Shown here one piece after another: positions 34,739-43,698 of a DNA stretch of 64,000 bases. The position numbers were made by a program, and so were the translations under genes. The notes under the pieces are model-generated. The model was not told the DNA's origin, searched no databases, and saw nothing but the letters and a program-made list of their open reading frames with translations. Positions within the stretch are counted from its first letter, which is position 1. The number at the start of each line of letters is the position of its first letter. The DNA comes from JAGQIB01 sp041393395 (GTDB lineage: Bacteria; ARS69), in NCBI GenBank assembly GCA_041393395.1, contig JAWKKG010000002.1, positions 558,001 through 622,000 of the forward strand, in the 5' to 3' direction.

Positions 34739-35962
34739 CTAGCCGAGCTCGACCCGGATCTTGCGGACGACCTCGCCGAGCGCGTCCTCCACGACCTCCG
34801 TGTCCGGGTGGCGCACGATGACGTAGCCGTCGCCCTCGTAGCCGGTGCGCGGCGCCGCGCCGGTCTCCGGCAGCTTCACCTCCACCGCCACGCCGCGCAG
34901 GCGTCGCACGACTTCCTCCGCCCCCTCGATCTTCACGATCTTCTTGCCGGTTCCCTGGGCGCGGAGGAATGCGGCCCCCGCGGCGAACGGCCGATCGGGC
35001 GGGTCGAACTCGTCGAACACCATCAGATGAGCCCACGCGCGGTAGAGGTCGATCGCGTGCGCGTAGGAGATCAGCGTGACGAACTGCGCGCCGGGAGGTC
35101 GGGCGCCGACCTCGGAGATCGCGATCCCGCCGTCCGGTCGCCGGAACCACTCCATGTGGCTCAGACCGTCCACCATGCCGAGCTTGCGCAGCGCGGCCTC
35201 GGCCACCACGCGGATGTCCGCGTAGCGCGGGTGATCCGCTTCGCGCGGAATGACCACGCACCACTGCATCCAGTCGTTCTCCAGGATGTCGAGCGGGCGC
35301 GGGAAGTAGTGACAGCACGAGAACCAGATGAGGCGGCCGTTCAGGAACACGCTGTCGAAGCTGTGCTCCTGGCCGGTCACGAACTCCTCGATCATGGTCT
35401 CCGCGCCGGGACCGGATCGATCCAGCGCGAGGACCTCGCGCATCTGCTCCTCGTCCTCCACGCGGAACGTGTTCCGGGAGCCGGAGCCCGCGGTCGGCTT
35501 CACGATCAGCGGGTACCCGACCTCGCGCACGAACGCCCAGGCCTCGTCGTCGGACCGGACCCGCGTGTGCCGGGCGCAGGGGAGCCCGTTCGCGCGCAGG
35601 ACCTCCTTCATGCGGGCCTTGTCGCGGAAGTTGCGGGCCGCCTCGGCGCCCATCCCGGGGATGCCGAGGCGGTCGCGCACCTCGCCGAGCGGAACCTGGA
35701 GCTCCTCCAGCGCGCCGAGGACCCGGTGCACCGGGCCGAGGCGCGTGTTCACGGCGCGGACGGCGCCCGTGATCACGTCCGGATCGAGCGCGTTCTCCAC
35801 GATCTCCTGGGCCGCGAGCTGCTTGCGGAGGGGGGCGGGGATCTTCTCGGCCGGCTCCTGGGTCACGAGCGCGAGGCGCACGCCGGGCAACGTCGCCGCG
35901 TGCTCGACGAATCGGCGGGTGGTGGGCAGCAGGAACGGGGCGACGAAGACGACGACGGGCAT
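34739..35962 (-). CDS. ATP-grasp ligase-like protein (paralogue B)
   Basis: 407 aa. It has the same layout as its neighbour: N-terminal MPVVVFVAPFLL, NFRDKARMKEVLRANGL, ATP-binding YPLIVKPTAGSGSRNT, MIEEFVTGQEHSFDS, HMEWFRR and ISEVGARPPG. A -10-like TAGGAT (35971-35976) ends 8 nt before the ATG at 35962 and no Shine-Dalgarno is present, suggesting a nearly leaderless mRNA. It is divergent from glgA, whose own -10 is 150 nt away, so the two sides of the cluster may be co-regulated. Catalytic function is inferred only from the fold. Confidence 0.78.
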   Translation of the reverse strand: MPVVVFVAPFLLPTTRRFVEHAATLPGVRLALVTQEPAEKIPAPLRKQLAAQEIVENALDPDVITGAVRAVNTRLGPVHRVLGALEELQVPLGEVRDRLGIPGMGAEAARNFRDKARMKEVLRANGLPCARHTRVRSDDEAWAFVREVGYPLIVKPTAGSGSRNTFRVEDEEQMREVLALDRSGPGAETMIEEFVTGQEHSFDSVFLNGRLIWFSCCHYFPRPLDILENDWMQWCVVIPREADHPRYADIRVVAEAALRKLGMVDGLSHMEWFRRPDGGIAISEVGARPPGAQFVTLISYAHAIDLYRAWAHLMVFDEFDPPDRPFAAGAAFLRAQGTGKKIVKIEGAEEVVRRLRGVAVEVKLPETGAAPRTGYEGDGYVIVRHPDTEVVEDALGEVVRKIRVELG

Positions 35963-36124
35963 GATGCCGGATCCTACCGTCCCCGGTCGACGATGTCACC
36001 GCTCCGTGCCGTTCTCGGGATCGGGCCGGCGCCGACCACCGCGGCGGGCCGGGGCGAGGGTGGGCCGAAAGCGGCCGGTGACCCCGTTCCGGACGCGGGG
36101 CGTGCGTCGTCCTTCGCTCGATGC

Positions 36125-36130
36125 TATCCT
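36125..36130 (+). promoter_or_regulatory. Extended -10 of a leaderless glgA promoter
   Basis: TGCTATCCT, an extended -10, ends exactly 6 nt before the glgA ATG, and there is no Shine-Dalgarno. This spacing puts the transcription start at the A of ATG. Confidence 0.55.
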
Positions 36131-36136
36131 GCCCGG

Positions 36137-37618
36137 ATGAGCCCCCAGAATCGAAAAATCCTGTACGTCGTGAGCGAGATCGCCCCCTTCGCGAAGACCG
36201 GCGGCCTCGCCGACGTTTCCGCCGCACTGCCCGCGCACCTGCACCGCCGCGGGCACGACGTCCGCGTGTTCGTGCCCCTGTATTCCTCGATCGAGGTCGA
36301 CGCCTACGATTTCGCGTCGGTGCCCGGCCTCGGCGACGTGTCGGTCCAGATCGGCACCCGCAGCTACGACTTCTCGGTGTACCAGGCCACGCTGCCGGGC
36401 ACCGACCTCAAGATCTACTTCGTCCACTGTCCGGAGCTCTACGACCGGGCGAATCTCTACACGAGCGACGAGGACGAGCACCGTCGCTTCGTCCTGCTCA
36501 CCCGGGCCGCGCTCGAGGCCTGCCAGCGGATGCAGTGGGCGCCTGACATCGCGCACGCGCACGACTGGCAGTCCGCGCTGCTCCCGCTGTACCTCAAGAC
36601 GATCTACGCCTGGGACCGCCTGTTCCAGGGCACCGGGACCGTCCTCACGATCCACAACCTCGGGTACCAGGGGATCTTTCCGTCCACCGTGCTCGAGGAC
36701 ACGGGCCTCGCGCCGGCCGCGCACTACCTGGACGCGGAGGACCTCCGCGGCGGCCGGATCGGATTCCTGAAGACCGGCCTCCTCCACGCGGACCACATCA
36801 CCACCGTGAGTCCGACGTACGCGGAGGAGATCGTGACCGAGCGCCTCGGGATGGGCCTCGGCACGCTGCTGCAGAAGCGACGCGACGTGCTCACCGGAAT
36901 CCTCAACGGCGTGGACACGGAAGTGTGGAATCCACGCGAGGATCCGCATCTTCCATTCCGGTATTCCGTGAAGAGTCTGTGGCGCAAGGAGCGGTGCAAG
37001 GAGGCGCTGCTCGAGGAGCTCTCGCTGCCGTACGAGAAGCACGTGCCGGTGATCGGGATGATCACGCGACTCGTGAGCCAGAAGGGCATCGACCTGCTCG
37101 AGAAGGTCCTGCCGGAGCTGCTGGAGCGGCGCGACTTCCGCCTCGTGGTGCTCGCGAGCGGAGAGAAGCGGTTCGAGACTTTCTTCCAGAAGCTGCAGAG
37201 CGACCACCCGGGCAAGGTCTGCTTCTATCGCGGCTACCACGAGCAGCTCGCCCACCACATCGAAGGCGGGGCGGACATGTTCCTGATGCCTTCTCGCTAC
37301 GAACCGTGCGGCCTGAACCAGCTGTACAGCCTGATCTACGGCACGGTGCCGATCGTGCACCGGACGGGCGGTCTCGCGGACACGGTCCAGCTCTGGGATC
37401 CTTCGGACGAGACGGGGACGGGCATCGTGTTCGATCACGCCACGCCCGAGGGCGTCCGCTGGGCGATCGAGGCCGCGCTCGATCAGCACGCGGATCGCAA
37501 GGCGTGGCAGGCGCTGCAGAAGAACGGAATGGCGGGGGACTTCTCCTGGGAGAGCCGCATTCCGGAGTACGAGGCGGTGTACGACGAGGTCCTGGCGTCG
37601 AAGAAGGCGGTGGTCTGA
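36137..37618 (+). CDS. glgA: Glycogen synthase (ADP-glucose type)
   Basis: 493 aa GT5 enzyme. KTGGLADV near residue 20 is the ADP-glucose-binding loop, HDWQSALLPLYL and THNLGYQG lie in the first domain, and the C-terminal domain has SRYEPCGLNQLYSLIYGTVPIV with the catalytic Glu. It elongates alpha-1,4-glucan, working with the branching enzyme encoded at 28041. The ATG is positioned 6 nt after an extended -10, so the mRNA may be leaderless. Its TGA overlaps the ATG of the ATP-grasp gene (TGATG), which makes glgA the head of a seven-gene run of coupled genes to 43652. That coupling is unusual for glgA. Confidence 0.93.
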   Translation: MSPQNRKILYVVSEIAPFAKTGGLADVSAALPAHLHRRGHDVRVFVPLYSSIEVDAYDFASVPGLGDVSVQIGTRSYDFSVYQATLPGTDLKIYFVHCPELYDRANLYTSDEDEHRRFVLLTRAALEACQRMQWAPDIAHAHDWQSALLPLYLKTIYAWDRLFQGTGTVLTIHNLGYQGIFPSTVLEDTGLAPAAHYLDAEDLRGGRIGFLKTGLLHADHITTVSPTYAEEIVTERLGMGLGTLLQKRRDVLTGILNGVDTEVWNPREDPHLPFRYSVKSLWRKERCKEALLEELSLPYEKHVPVIGMITRLVSQKGIDLLEKVLPELLERRDFRLVVLASGEKRFETFFQKLQSDHPGKVCFYRGYHEQLAHHIEGGADMFLMPSRYEPCGLNQLYSLIYGTVPIVHRTGGLADTVQLWDPSDETGTGIVFDHATPEGVRWAIEAALDQHADRKAWQALQKNGMAGDFSWESRIPEYEAVYDEVLASKKAVV

Positions 37619-38841
37619 TGCACGTCGTGTTCGTGGAGCCGGCCTTTCCGGCGAATCAGCGCGAGTTCGTCCGGGCTCTGCATCAGGTGGGCGCGAAGGT
37701 CACGGGCATCGGGGAGCGTCCGGTGGAGGCGCTGCCCGAGGAACTGAAGTCGCAGATGATCCACTACCACCAGGTCTCGTCCGTGGTGAACGAGGACGAG
37801 ATGCGCCGGGCGGTGGAGTGGATCCGCCAGCGGGCGCCGATCGATCGCCTCGAGGCGACGGTGGAGGCGCACGTGATGGCGGCGGCGCGGTTGCGCGAGG
37901 CGTTCGACATTCCCGGCACTTCCGTGGAGACCACGTTCCTGTGCCGGGACAAACCCTCGATGAAGAAGGTTCTCTCGGAGGCGGGCGTGCCCACGGCGCA
38001 ATCGACGGGCGCGAAGACCGCGGACGACGCGCGGGAGTTCGCGCGCAAAGTCGGTTACCCGCTGATCCTCAAGCCGCGCGACGGCGCGGGCGCCGCCGGC
38101 ACGCACAAGGTCACGACCGACGAGGAGCTCGAGCGCGCGATCCAGGCGACGGGACTCGCCCACGGGCAGTCGGTGGCGGTCGAGGAGTTCGTGGAAGGGC
38201 ACGAGGCGTTCTACGACACGATCACGATCGAAGGCGAGATCGCGCACGAGTTCGTGACCCACTACTACCCGAACGTGCTCGAGGCGATGAGGACGCGCTG
38301 GATCTCGCCGCAGTTCGTCACCACGAACCGCATCGATTCGGCGGAGGCCTACCACGAGGTCAAGGCGCTCGGGCGCCAGGTGATCCAGGCGCTGGACATC
38401 CGCACGTCGCCCACGCACATGGAGTGGTTCTTCGGGCCGAAGGGACTCCGGTTCTCCGAGATCGGCTGTCGTCCGCCGGGGGTGCGCGCGTGGGATCTGT
38501 ACTGCGCGGCGAACGATCTCGACGTCTACGTGGAGTGGGCGAACGCGATCTGCTGGCACAAGACCTCGGGCCGTGCGAGTCGCGCCTACAGTGCCGGCAT
38601 CATCACGTTGCGTCCGGATCGGGACGGCGTGATCGACCGCTACGACGGACTGGACGAGATCCAGCGGCGGTACGGCCAGTGGGTGATCGACTACCACCTG
38701 CCGCCCGCCGGCACGCCGACGCAGGGGGTCGAGGCCGGCTACATGGCGAACGCGTGGATCCGCCTGCGCCATCCGGACTACGACGAGCTGCGTTCCATGC
38801 TCGACACGGTGGGGCAGGTCGTTCAGGTGCACGCCCGATGA
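37618..38841 (+). CDS. ATP-grasp ligase-like protein (paralogue C)
   Basis: 407 aa. MHVVFVEPAFPANQ, then FLCRDKPSMKKVLSEAGV, the nucleotide-binding YPLILKPRDGAGAAGT, VEEFVEGHEAFYDT, HMEWFFG and SEIGCRPPGVRAWD mark the same subfamily as the products at 33378 and 34739. It overlaps glgA by 1 nt and the next gene by 4 nt. The family forms acyl-phosphate intermediates to make amide-like bonds; nothing in the sequence fixes the substrate. Its position between glycogen synthase and two hydrolases suggests modification or packaging of a storage compound, but this is a guess. Confidence 0.78.
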   Translation: MHVVFVEPAFPANQREFVRALHQVGAKVTGIGERPVEALPEELKSQMIHYHQVSSVVNEDEMRRAVEWIRQRAPIDRLEATVEAHVMAAARLREAFDIPGTSVETTFLCRDKPSMKKVLSEAGVPTAQSTGAKTADDAREFARKVGYPLILKPRDGAGAAGTHKVTTDEELERAIQATGLAHGQSVAVEEFVEGHEAFYDTITIEGEIAHEFVTHYYPNVLEAMRTRWISPQFVTTNRIDSAEAYHEVKALGRQVIQALDIRTSPTHMEWFFGPKGLRFSEIGCRPPGVRAWDLYCAANDLDVYVEWANAICWHKTSGRASRAYSAGIITLRPDRDGVIDRYDGLDEIQRRYGQWVIDYHLPPAGTPTQGVEAGYMANAWIRLRHPDYDELRSMLDTVGQVVQVHAR

Positions 38842-39821
38842 CCGTGGCCACGTTGCCGGCCGCGGTGACGTTCGCTTCGCCGTCCGCGCCGGACCGGCCG
38901 GTGTTCCTGCTCGGCCCCCAGCGGATCAAGACGACGCTCGGGCGTGTGCTGAAGGACGCGGGAATCGAGGGGGACATCGCCTCGGTGACGGCCGGCTGGC
39001 AGGAACGCGAGGACGAGGTCGAGGAGCTGCAGGCGCAGCTGCGTGGCCGCGGCGTGAGCCTTCGCCTGCACTCGCGCGGCGACGAGGTCTTCCGGGAGGA
39101 CCCGGATCTCGCGAAGCTCCACCACGAGCGCCAGGTCGTCCTGCAGACGATGCAGCGCACCTACGACGTGCGCCTGCGTCACACGATGGCGGCGATCGCG
39201 GAGCTCGAGCGGCGGCCCGGTCCGGCCGAGATCCTGGCGGCCGATCGGGAGGATGCGATGCAGGCGCTCCGCGACCTGGATGCGCGACACCTCGAGCGCG
39301 TGCAAGCCATCCACGAGGAGTGGGCGCCGCGGTTGCGCCTCGACGAGCGCCCGGCCGTGCAGCGTCATCGGAAGGAACTGAAGAAGACCCTGGCCGGCGT
39401 ATCCGCGCTCGCGATCTCCGGGGGACACGTGGCGGTGTTGCTGAATCGGCTGCGGCTGTTCGACGTTCTCGGCTCGCTTCCCGCCGGGGTCCCGGTCGTG
39501 GGCTGGTCCGGCGGCGCGATCGTGCTCACCGAGCGGGTCGTGTTCTATCACGACAGCCCGCCACAGGGTCCCGGCAACGCGGAGGTGTTCGAGATCGGTC
39601 TCGGCGTCGCGCGGAACGTCGTGGCGCTGCCGCACGCGACGCGTCGTCTGAGCCTCGACGACTCGGAGCGCGTCTCCCGCTTCGCGCGCCGCTTCGCGCC
39701 CGCGGCTTCCGTCGTCCTGGACGACGGCGGGGTGCTCTCGATGGACGGGGACCGCTGGACGGCCGACTCCGCGATCCGTCGTCTCGAGGCCGACGGCACC
39801 GTGAAGGGGATGTCACGATGA
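38838..39821 (+). CDS. Peptidase S51 / type 1 glutamine amidotransferase-like protein with N-terminal coiled coil
   Basis: 327 aa. Residues about 54-165 are charged and helical, likely coiled coil. The C-terminal half is a class I GATase-like fold with VVGWSGGAIVL, putative nucleophile S224, and LPHATRR with H266, as in dipeptidase E/cyanophycinase (family S51). The S51 signature GxSAG reads GWSGGA here, so activity is likely but not certain. The ATG overlaps the previous TGA. Cyanophycinases cleave beta-linked Asp-Arg peptides made by an ATP-grasp synthetase, an interesting parallel to the ATP-grasp neighbours, but no cyanophycin synthetase is present. Confidence 0.7.
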   Translation: MTVATLPAAVTFASPSAPDRPVFLLGPQRIKTTLGRVLKDAGIEGDIASVTAGWQEREDEVEELQAQLRGRGVSLRLHSRGDEVFREDPDLAKLHHERQVVLQTMQRTYDVRLRHTMAAIAELERRPGPAEILAADREDAMQALRDLDARHLERVQAIHEEWAPRLRLDERPAVQRHRKELKKTLAGVSALAISGGHVAVLLNRLRLFDVLGSLPAGVPVVGWSGGAIVLTERVVFYHDSPPQGPGNAEVFEIGLGVARNVVALPHATRRLSLDDSERVSRFARRFAPAASVVLDDGGVLSMDGDRWTADSAIRRLEADGTVKGMSR

Positions 39822-40981
39822 GCTCGGCGACGGATCTCAAGAGTCATCCGCGCCTCGCGATCCGCGAGCTCGAGCGCGGGCCGCGCACGGCCGAGTCGGT
39901 CGACACGTTCCTCGCCGAGCACGAGTTCCCGATCGTGGAGGGATCGACCGTCACGTTCGTGTGGCGGGGCGACGCGCACGCCGTGAACCTGCGGCACTGG
40001 GTGTTCGGCATGCCGTCGACGCAGCCGTTCCGTCGTCTGTCCCGCACGGATCTCTGGTACCTGATCCTCGAGATGCCGGAAAGCTCCCGCGTGGAGTACA
40101 AGATCGAGATCGTGCGGGGGCCGCTCCACCAGCTCGTGGAAGACCCGTTGAACGAGCGGCGCGCTCGCGATCCGTTCGGCGCGAACTCGGTGTTCCACAC
40201 CACGGGGTATCGCGTACCGGACTGGACGCGCGAGGATCCCGAGGCGCGCCCCGGCCGGCTCGAGGAGCTGGAGGTCGAGAGCGCCACTCTCGAACGCGCC
40301 ATGCCGGTGACGCTGTACTACCCGGCCCGCTTCCGGAAGGCGCGCACGTACCCGCTGCTCGTGGTGCACGACGGTCCGGACTACCTGGAGTACTCCGGCC
40401 TCAAGACCGTGCTCGACAACCTGATCCACCGCCTCGAGATTCCGGGCCTGATCGCGGCGCTCGTGCACTCGGACCATCGACTCGTGGAGTACGCGAACCA
40501 CGCGCCGCACGCCCGGTTCGTGGCGGAGGAGCTCGTGCCGCGACTCGAGAAGGACCTGCCGCTCGCCGGCAACCCGGCCGGCCGGTGCCTGATGGGGGCG
40601 AGCTTCGGGGCGGTGGCCGCGTTCTCCACGGCCGTGCGGTATCCGAACTTCTTCGGACGACTGCTGCTGCAGTCGGGCTCGTTCGCGTTCTCGGACACCG
40701 GGTTCCACGAGCGCGGTCCGGCGTTCGATCCCGTGGTCGAGTTCATGAACACCTGGCGCGACGATCCCGTGCCGGTGGCGAACCGCGTGTACGTGAGCTG
40801 CGGAACCTACGAGTCCCTGATCTACGAGAACCGTTCGCTGATCCCGCTGCTCCAGGAGACCGGCATGCAGGTGAAGTACGCCGAGGCGCGGGACGGTCAC
40901 AACTGGGAGAACTGGCGCGACCGACTCCGGGAAGGCCTCTCGTGGCTGTATCCCGGCCCACTCTGGATGGTGTATGAATAG
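39818..40981 (+). CDS. Esterase-D/enterochelin-esterase-like alpha/beta hydrolase with N-terminal beta domain
   Basis: 387 aa. The N-terminal part (about 25-125) resembles the early-set domain of Fes/IroD esterases (VTFVWRGDAHAVNL, LWYLILEMPESSRVEYKI). It is followed by an alpha/beta hydrolase with nucleophile S262 in MGASFGA and catalytic H361 in DGHNWENWR, both typical of the PF00756 esterase family. There is no signal peptide, so it acts in the cytoplasm. The ATG overlaps the stop of the S51-like gene. It could hydrolyse an ester or amide product of the ATP-grasp enzymes, or transfer acyl groups as antigen-85-like members do. Confidence 0.78.
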   Translation: MSSATDLKSHPRLAIRELERGPRTAESVDTFLAEHEFPIVEGSTVTFVWRGDAHAVNLRHWVFGMPSTQPFRRLSRTDLWYLILEMPESSRVEYKIEIVRGPLHQLVEDPLNERRARDPFGANSVFHTTGYRVPDWTREDPEARPGRLEELEVESATLERAMPVTLYYPARFRKARTYPLLVVHDGPDYLEYSGLKTVLDNLIHRLEIPGLIAALVHSDHRLVEYANHAPHARFVAEELVPRLEKDLPLAGNPAGRCLMGASFGAVAAFSTAVRYPNFFGRLLLQSGSFAFSDTGFHERGPAFDPVVEFMNTWRDDPVPVANRVYVSCGTYESLIYENRSLIPLLQETGMQVKYAEARDGHNWENWRDRLREGLSWLYPGPLWMVYE

Positions 40982-41008
40982 AGGGCGACCCGCTCGCCCG
41001 AGGTGCCC

Positions 41009-42292
41009 ATGGCCGACGTGACCCGCCGGATCGGTCTCTCTTTGGGGGCCGACATCTGCTGGCCCATTGCGTTCGAAGAGATTCTGGGCCGGCTCGACCT
41101 GAAGATTCCCGTGGAAGGCGACACCGTGCGCTTCGCGGTGGAACGCGTGTCGATCGAGCCGTTCGACCTGCGCTCCGCACCGCGCTACGACGTGGTGATC
41201 GACCGTCTCACGCACTGGTATCACCTGAGTCGCGAGTGGATCAAGAAGTCCGTCGCGATGGACGGCGTGTACGTCTTCAACAATCCCTGGTCGATCCAGT
41301 CGATGGAAAAGCAGACGGCGTATTGCGCCATGATCCGGCTCGGCGTGCCGATTCCCGAAACGTGGCTCGTGCCGCCGAAGGAGTACGAGGAGAAGCCGGA
41401 CCTGAAGCCGACGCTCGAGCGGTACGCGCGGCTCTTCGATCTGGAGGACATCGGCAAGCGACTCGGCTACCCGATGTTCATGAAGCCGTACGACGGCGGC
41501 GGCTGGGTCGGCGTTTCGCGCATCGACGACGTCGAGGCGCTCAAGGCGGCGTACGAGCAGAGCGGCCGCCACGTGATGCACCTGCAGAAGGCGGTGGATC
41601 CGCACGACCTGTTCGTGCGCTGCGTGGGACTCGGTCCGCAGGTTCGGAGCGTGCTGTACGATCCGGACGCGCCGCTGCACGACCGCTACACGATGAAGCG
41701 CGACTTCATGGGCAGTTCCGATCAGGCGCTGCTCGAGGATCTCGTCCTCACGATCAACGCGTTCTTCGGGTGGGACTTCAACTCGTGCGAGTCGCTGCGC
41801 GGTGGCGACGGAGTGTGGTATCCGATCGACTTCGCGAATCCGTGTCCGGACTCGCAGGTGACGTCGCTGCACTACCACTTCCCCTGGTTGATCAAGGCGA
41901 ACCTGCGGTGGGCGATCTTCAACGCCGCGGTGAAACGTCGCCGGCCGTTGAACCTGCACTGGGCGCCGTACTACGAGATCGCGGACTCGGATCGGACCTA
42001 CCGCGAGAAGCTCACGAAGTACGTGGATCTCGCGCACCGTTCGTTCGAGACGGACCGCTTCGAGGAGTTCTGTTCCAGGCACCTCGCGCACCTGGACGAG
42101 GTCGCGCACGAGTGGTTCGGCACGGACGCCGCGAAGGAGGCGGTGCGCAAGAAGGTCACGGCGCTGTACCCGGAGAAGGAGATCGAAGAGTTCACGAACC
42201 TGTTCTTCGAACGCATCCAGAAGTGGCGGAACGAGGAGTCCGGGCAGGAATCCGACCGCGCGTTCGCGGTCTCGCGAGGCGCGCGCGCATGA
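41009..42292 (+). CDS. Divergent ATP-grasp protein (RimK-like)
   Basis: 427 aa, more distant from the three other ATP-grasp proteins of the cluster. Features: the N-terminal domain MADVTRRIGLSLGADICWP, the strand MFMKPYDGGGWVGVSRI, which carries the nucleotide-binding lysine and glycine loop, and WDFNSCESLRGGDGVWYPIDFANP, which carries the metal-binding acidic/Asn residues. The ATG at 41009 has AGG 7 nt upstream; a GTG at 41003 is in frame but overlaps that site. It is 27 nt from the esterase gene, the only real gap in the run, and overlaps the next hydrolase gene by 4 nt. Substrate unknown. Confidence 0.72.
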   Translation: MADVTRRIGLSLGADICWPIAFEEILGRLDLKIPVEGDTVRFAVERVSIEPFDLRSAPRYDVVIDRLTHWYHLSREWIKKSVAMDGVYVFNNPWSIQSMEKQTAYCAMIRLGVPIPETWLVPPKEYEEKPDLKPTLERYARLFDLEDIGKRLGYPMFMKPYDGGGWVGVSRIDDVEALKAAYEQSGRHVMHLQKAVDPHDLFVRCVGLGPQVRSVLYDPDAPLHDRYTMKRDFMGSSDQALLEDLVLTINAFFGWDFNSCESLRGGDGVWYPIDFANPCPDSQVTSLHYHFPWLIKANLRWAIFNAAVKRRRPLNLHWAPYYEIADSDRTYREKLTKYVDLAHRSFETDRFEEFCSRHLAHLDEVAHEWFGTDAAKEAVRKKVTALYPEKEIEEFTNLFFERIQKWRNEESGQESDRAFAVSRGARA

Positions 42293-43041
42293 AGCAGAAG
42301 TCGAGCTGGCATTCCTCCCGACTCGGCGAGGAAGTGAACGTCGTGCGCTGGGGGCATTTCGGTCACCCCGTGCTGCTGTTCCCGACTGCGGGCGGCGACG
42401 CGGAGGAGATCGAACGCTTCTGGATGATCGACGTCGCGAAGGAACTGATCGACGCCGGCCGCATCAAGATCTACTCGGTCGACAGCGTGGCGGGACGCGC
42501 CATGCTGGCATCCGAGGGGACGCCCCGTCACCGGGGGCGGATGCAGGACCGCTTCCAGGAGTTCGTCTACCACGAGCTCGTGCCGGCGATCCGGTCCGAC
42601 TGCGGGAACGAGCCCCTGGGGATCATCGCGGCGGGGGCCTCGATCGGGGCGTTCAACGCGCTCGCCCATGTGGTACGATACCCGGACGCGTTCCACTCGG
42701 CCCTGTGCATGAGCGGCACGTTCGAGCTCCGGCGGTTCATCAAGGACGGTGATCCCGGGCCGGAGTTCGCGCTTTCGTCGCCCCTGACCCTCCTTCCGCG
42801 GGTAAGTGAGGCGCATCTGGAGAGGCTCCGGACGCGGTTCATCCTCTTCGCCTCGGGCGAGGGGGAGGCGGAGGACATCGGAGAATCCTGGCGGGCGGCA
42901 AAACTCCTCGGTGACCGGGGGGTTCCCAACCGTGTCGATTCCTGGGGACCGGAGTGGAAACACGACTGGCCCCTTTGGCGCAAAATGTTCCCGCAGTACC
43001 TCGAGGAACTGCTCGGGAAACAGGAGAAGCGAGCATCATGA
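42289..43041 (+). CDS. Esterase-family alpha/beta hydrolase
   Basis: 250 aa. Nucleophile S118 lies in AAGASIGAFNAL, and the catalytic His is probably H225 in WKHDWPLWRK. The fold resembles the PF00756 esterase family but is shorter than the 39818 product and has no early-set domain or signal peptide. Its start overlaps the stop of the divergent ATP-grasp gene and its stop overlaps the start of the His-repeat protein gene. Each non-glgA ATP-grasp gene on this strand is thus followed by a PF00756-type hydrolase gene, as if the system had two ligase-hydrolase pairs. Confidence 0.75.
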   Translation: MKQKSSWHSSRLGEEVNVVRWGHFGHPVLLFPTAGGDAEEIERFWMIDVAKELIDAGRIKIYSVDSVAGRAMLASEGTPRHRGRMQDRFQEFVYHELVPAIRSDCGNEPLGIIAAGASIGAFNALAHVVRYPDAFHSALCMSGTFELRRFIKDGDPGPEFALSSPLTLLPRVSEAHLERLRTRFILFASGEGEAEDIGESWRAAKLLGDRGVPNRVDSWGPEWKHDWPLWRKMFPQYLEELLGKQEKRAS

Positions 43042-43652
43042 AGAGCCTTTGGATCGGGGCGGCAATCGTTCTGGCCGGTGCGGGGATCGCTTCGGCTCAC
43101 CACGTGGCGACGGCGGACAAGATCATCGCCCATCACACCGCGACGCCGGGGCGGATCGAAGCCCATCACACCGTCTCGGACGCGGCCGTGGTCGCGCCGG
43201 CGGGCCAGGCCGAGGCGGCCGCTCCCGAGCGCGGGCCGCACGACGGCGCGCTCGTCAAGCTCGGCGACGACGTCGCGGTCCTCGAGTTCGTGGCGGATCC
43301 GGACGAAGGCGTTCTCCACATGTACGTGTGGGACACCGAGCGGAAGGGGCGAAAGCTGATCCGGCAGCAGAACGTGTTCCTGCTCGCGAAGATCTACGGC
43401 GAGGAGATCCTCGTGATGCTCACGCCGCAGGATCAACCGGGGGACCAGGCGCGCGGCGAGTGGACCTCGCACTACGCCGGTGGCCACAAGGAGCTGCGCG
43501 GCCATTCCGAGTTCGACATCCTCGTCGAGGGGATCACGATCGACAACGTGAGCTACTGGCGCATCGCGCTTCCCTACCCGGCCGGCAACGGTCTCGGTGA
43601 GGGCTGGCCGTCGATGGAGGAGATGAAGAAGCGGGAGATCGAAGACCGCTAG
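43038..43652 (+). CDS. Periplasmic protein with three AHH repeats (possible metal binding)
   Basis: 204 aa. The signal peptide is about 1-20 (MKSLWIGAAIVLAGAGIASA). The mature start carries three 11-residue repeats beginning AHH (residues 20, 31 and 42), encoded by 33-nt repeats. The rest has HDGALVKLGDDVAVLEFVAD and VLHMYVWD, reminiscent of small domains next to metal-efflux adaptor proteins. Histidine pairs suggest binding of Cu, Ni or Zn, which is inference. It is the last gene of the run headed by glgA, overlapping the hydrolase stop by 4 nt, and the only exported product of that run. Confidence 0.65.
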   Translation: MKSLWIGAAIVLAGAGIASAHHVATADKIIAHHTATPGRIEAHHTVSDAAVVAPAGQAEAAAPERGPHDGALVKLGDDVAVLEFVADPDEGVLHMYVWDTERKGRKLIRQQNVFLLAKIYGEEILVMLTPQDQPGDQARGEWTSHYAGGHKELRGHSEFDILVEGITIDNVSYWRIALPYPAGNGLGEGWPSMEEMKKREIEDR

Positions 43653-43698
43653 CTTCGTCTCGTCCCGCTGCCGAGCGGATCCGGGATCCGAGCGGCGT

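Noticed and set aside
38838..39821. Cyanophycinase
   Set aside because: Only the S51-like fold and a GWSGGA motif are seen; no cyanophycin synthetase is in the window, so the specific name is not justified.
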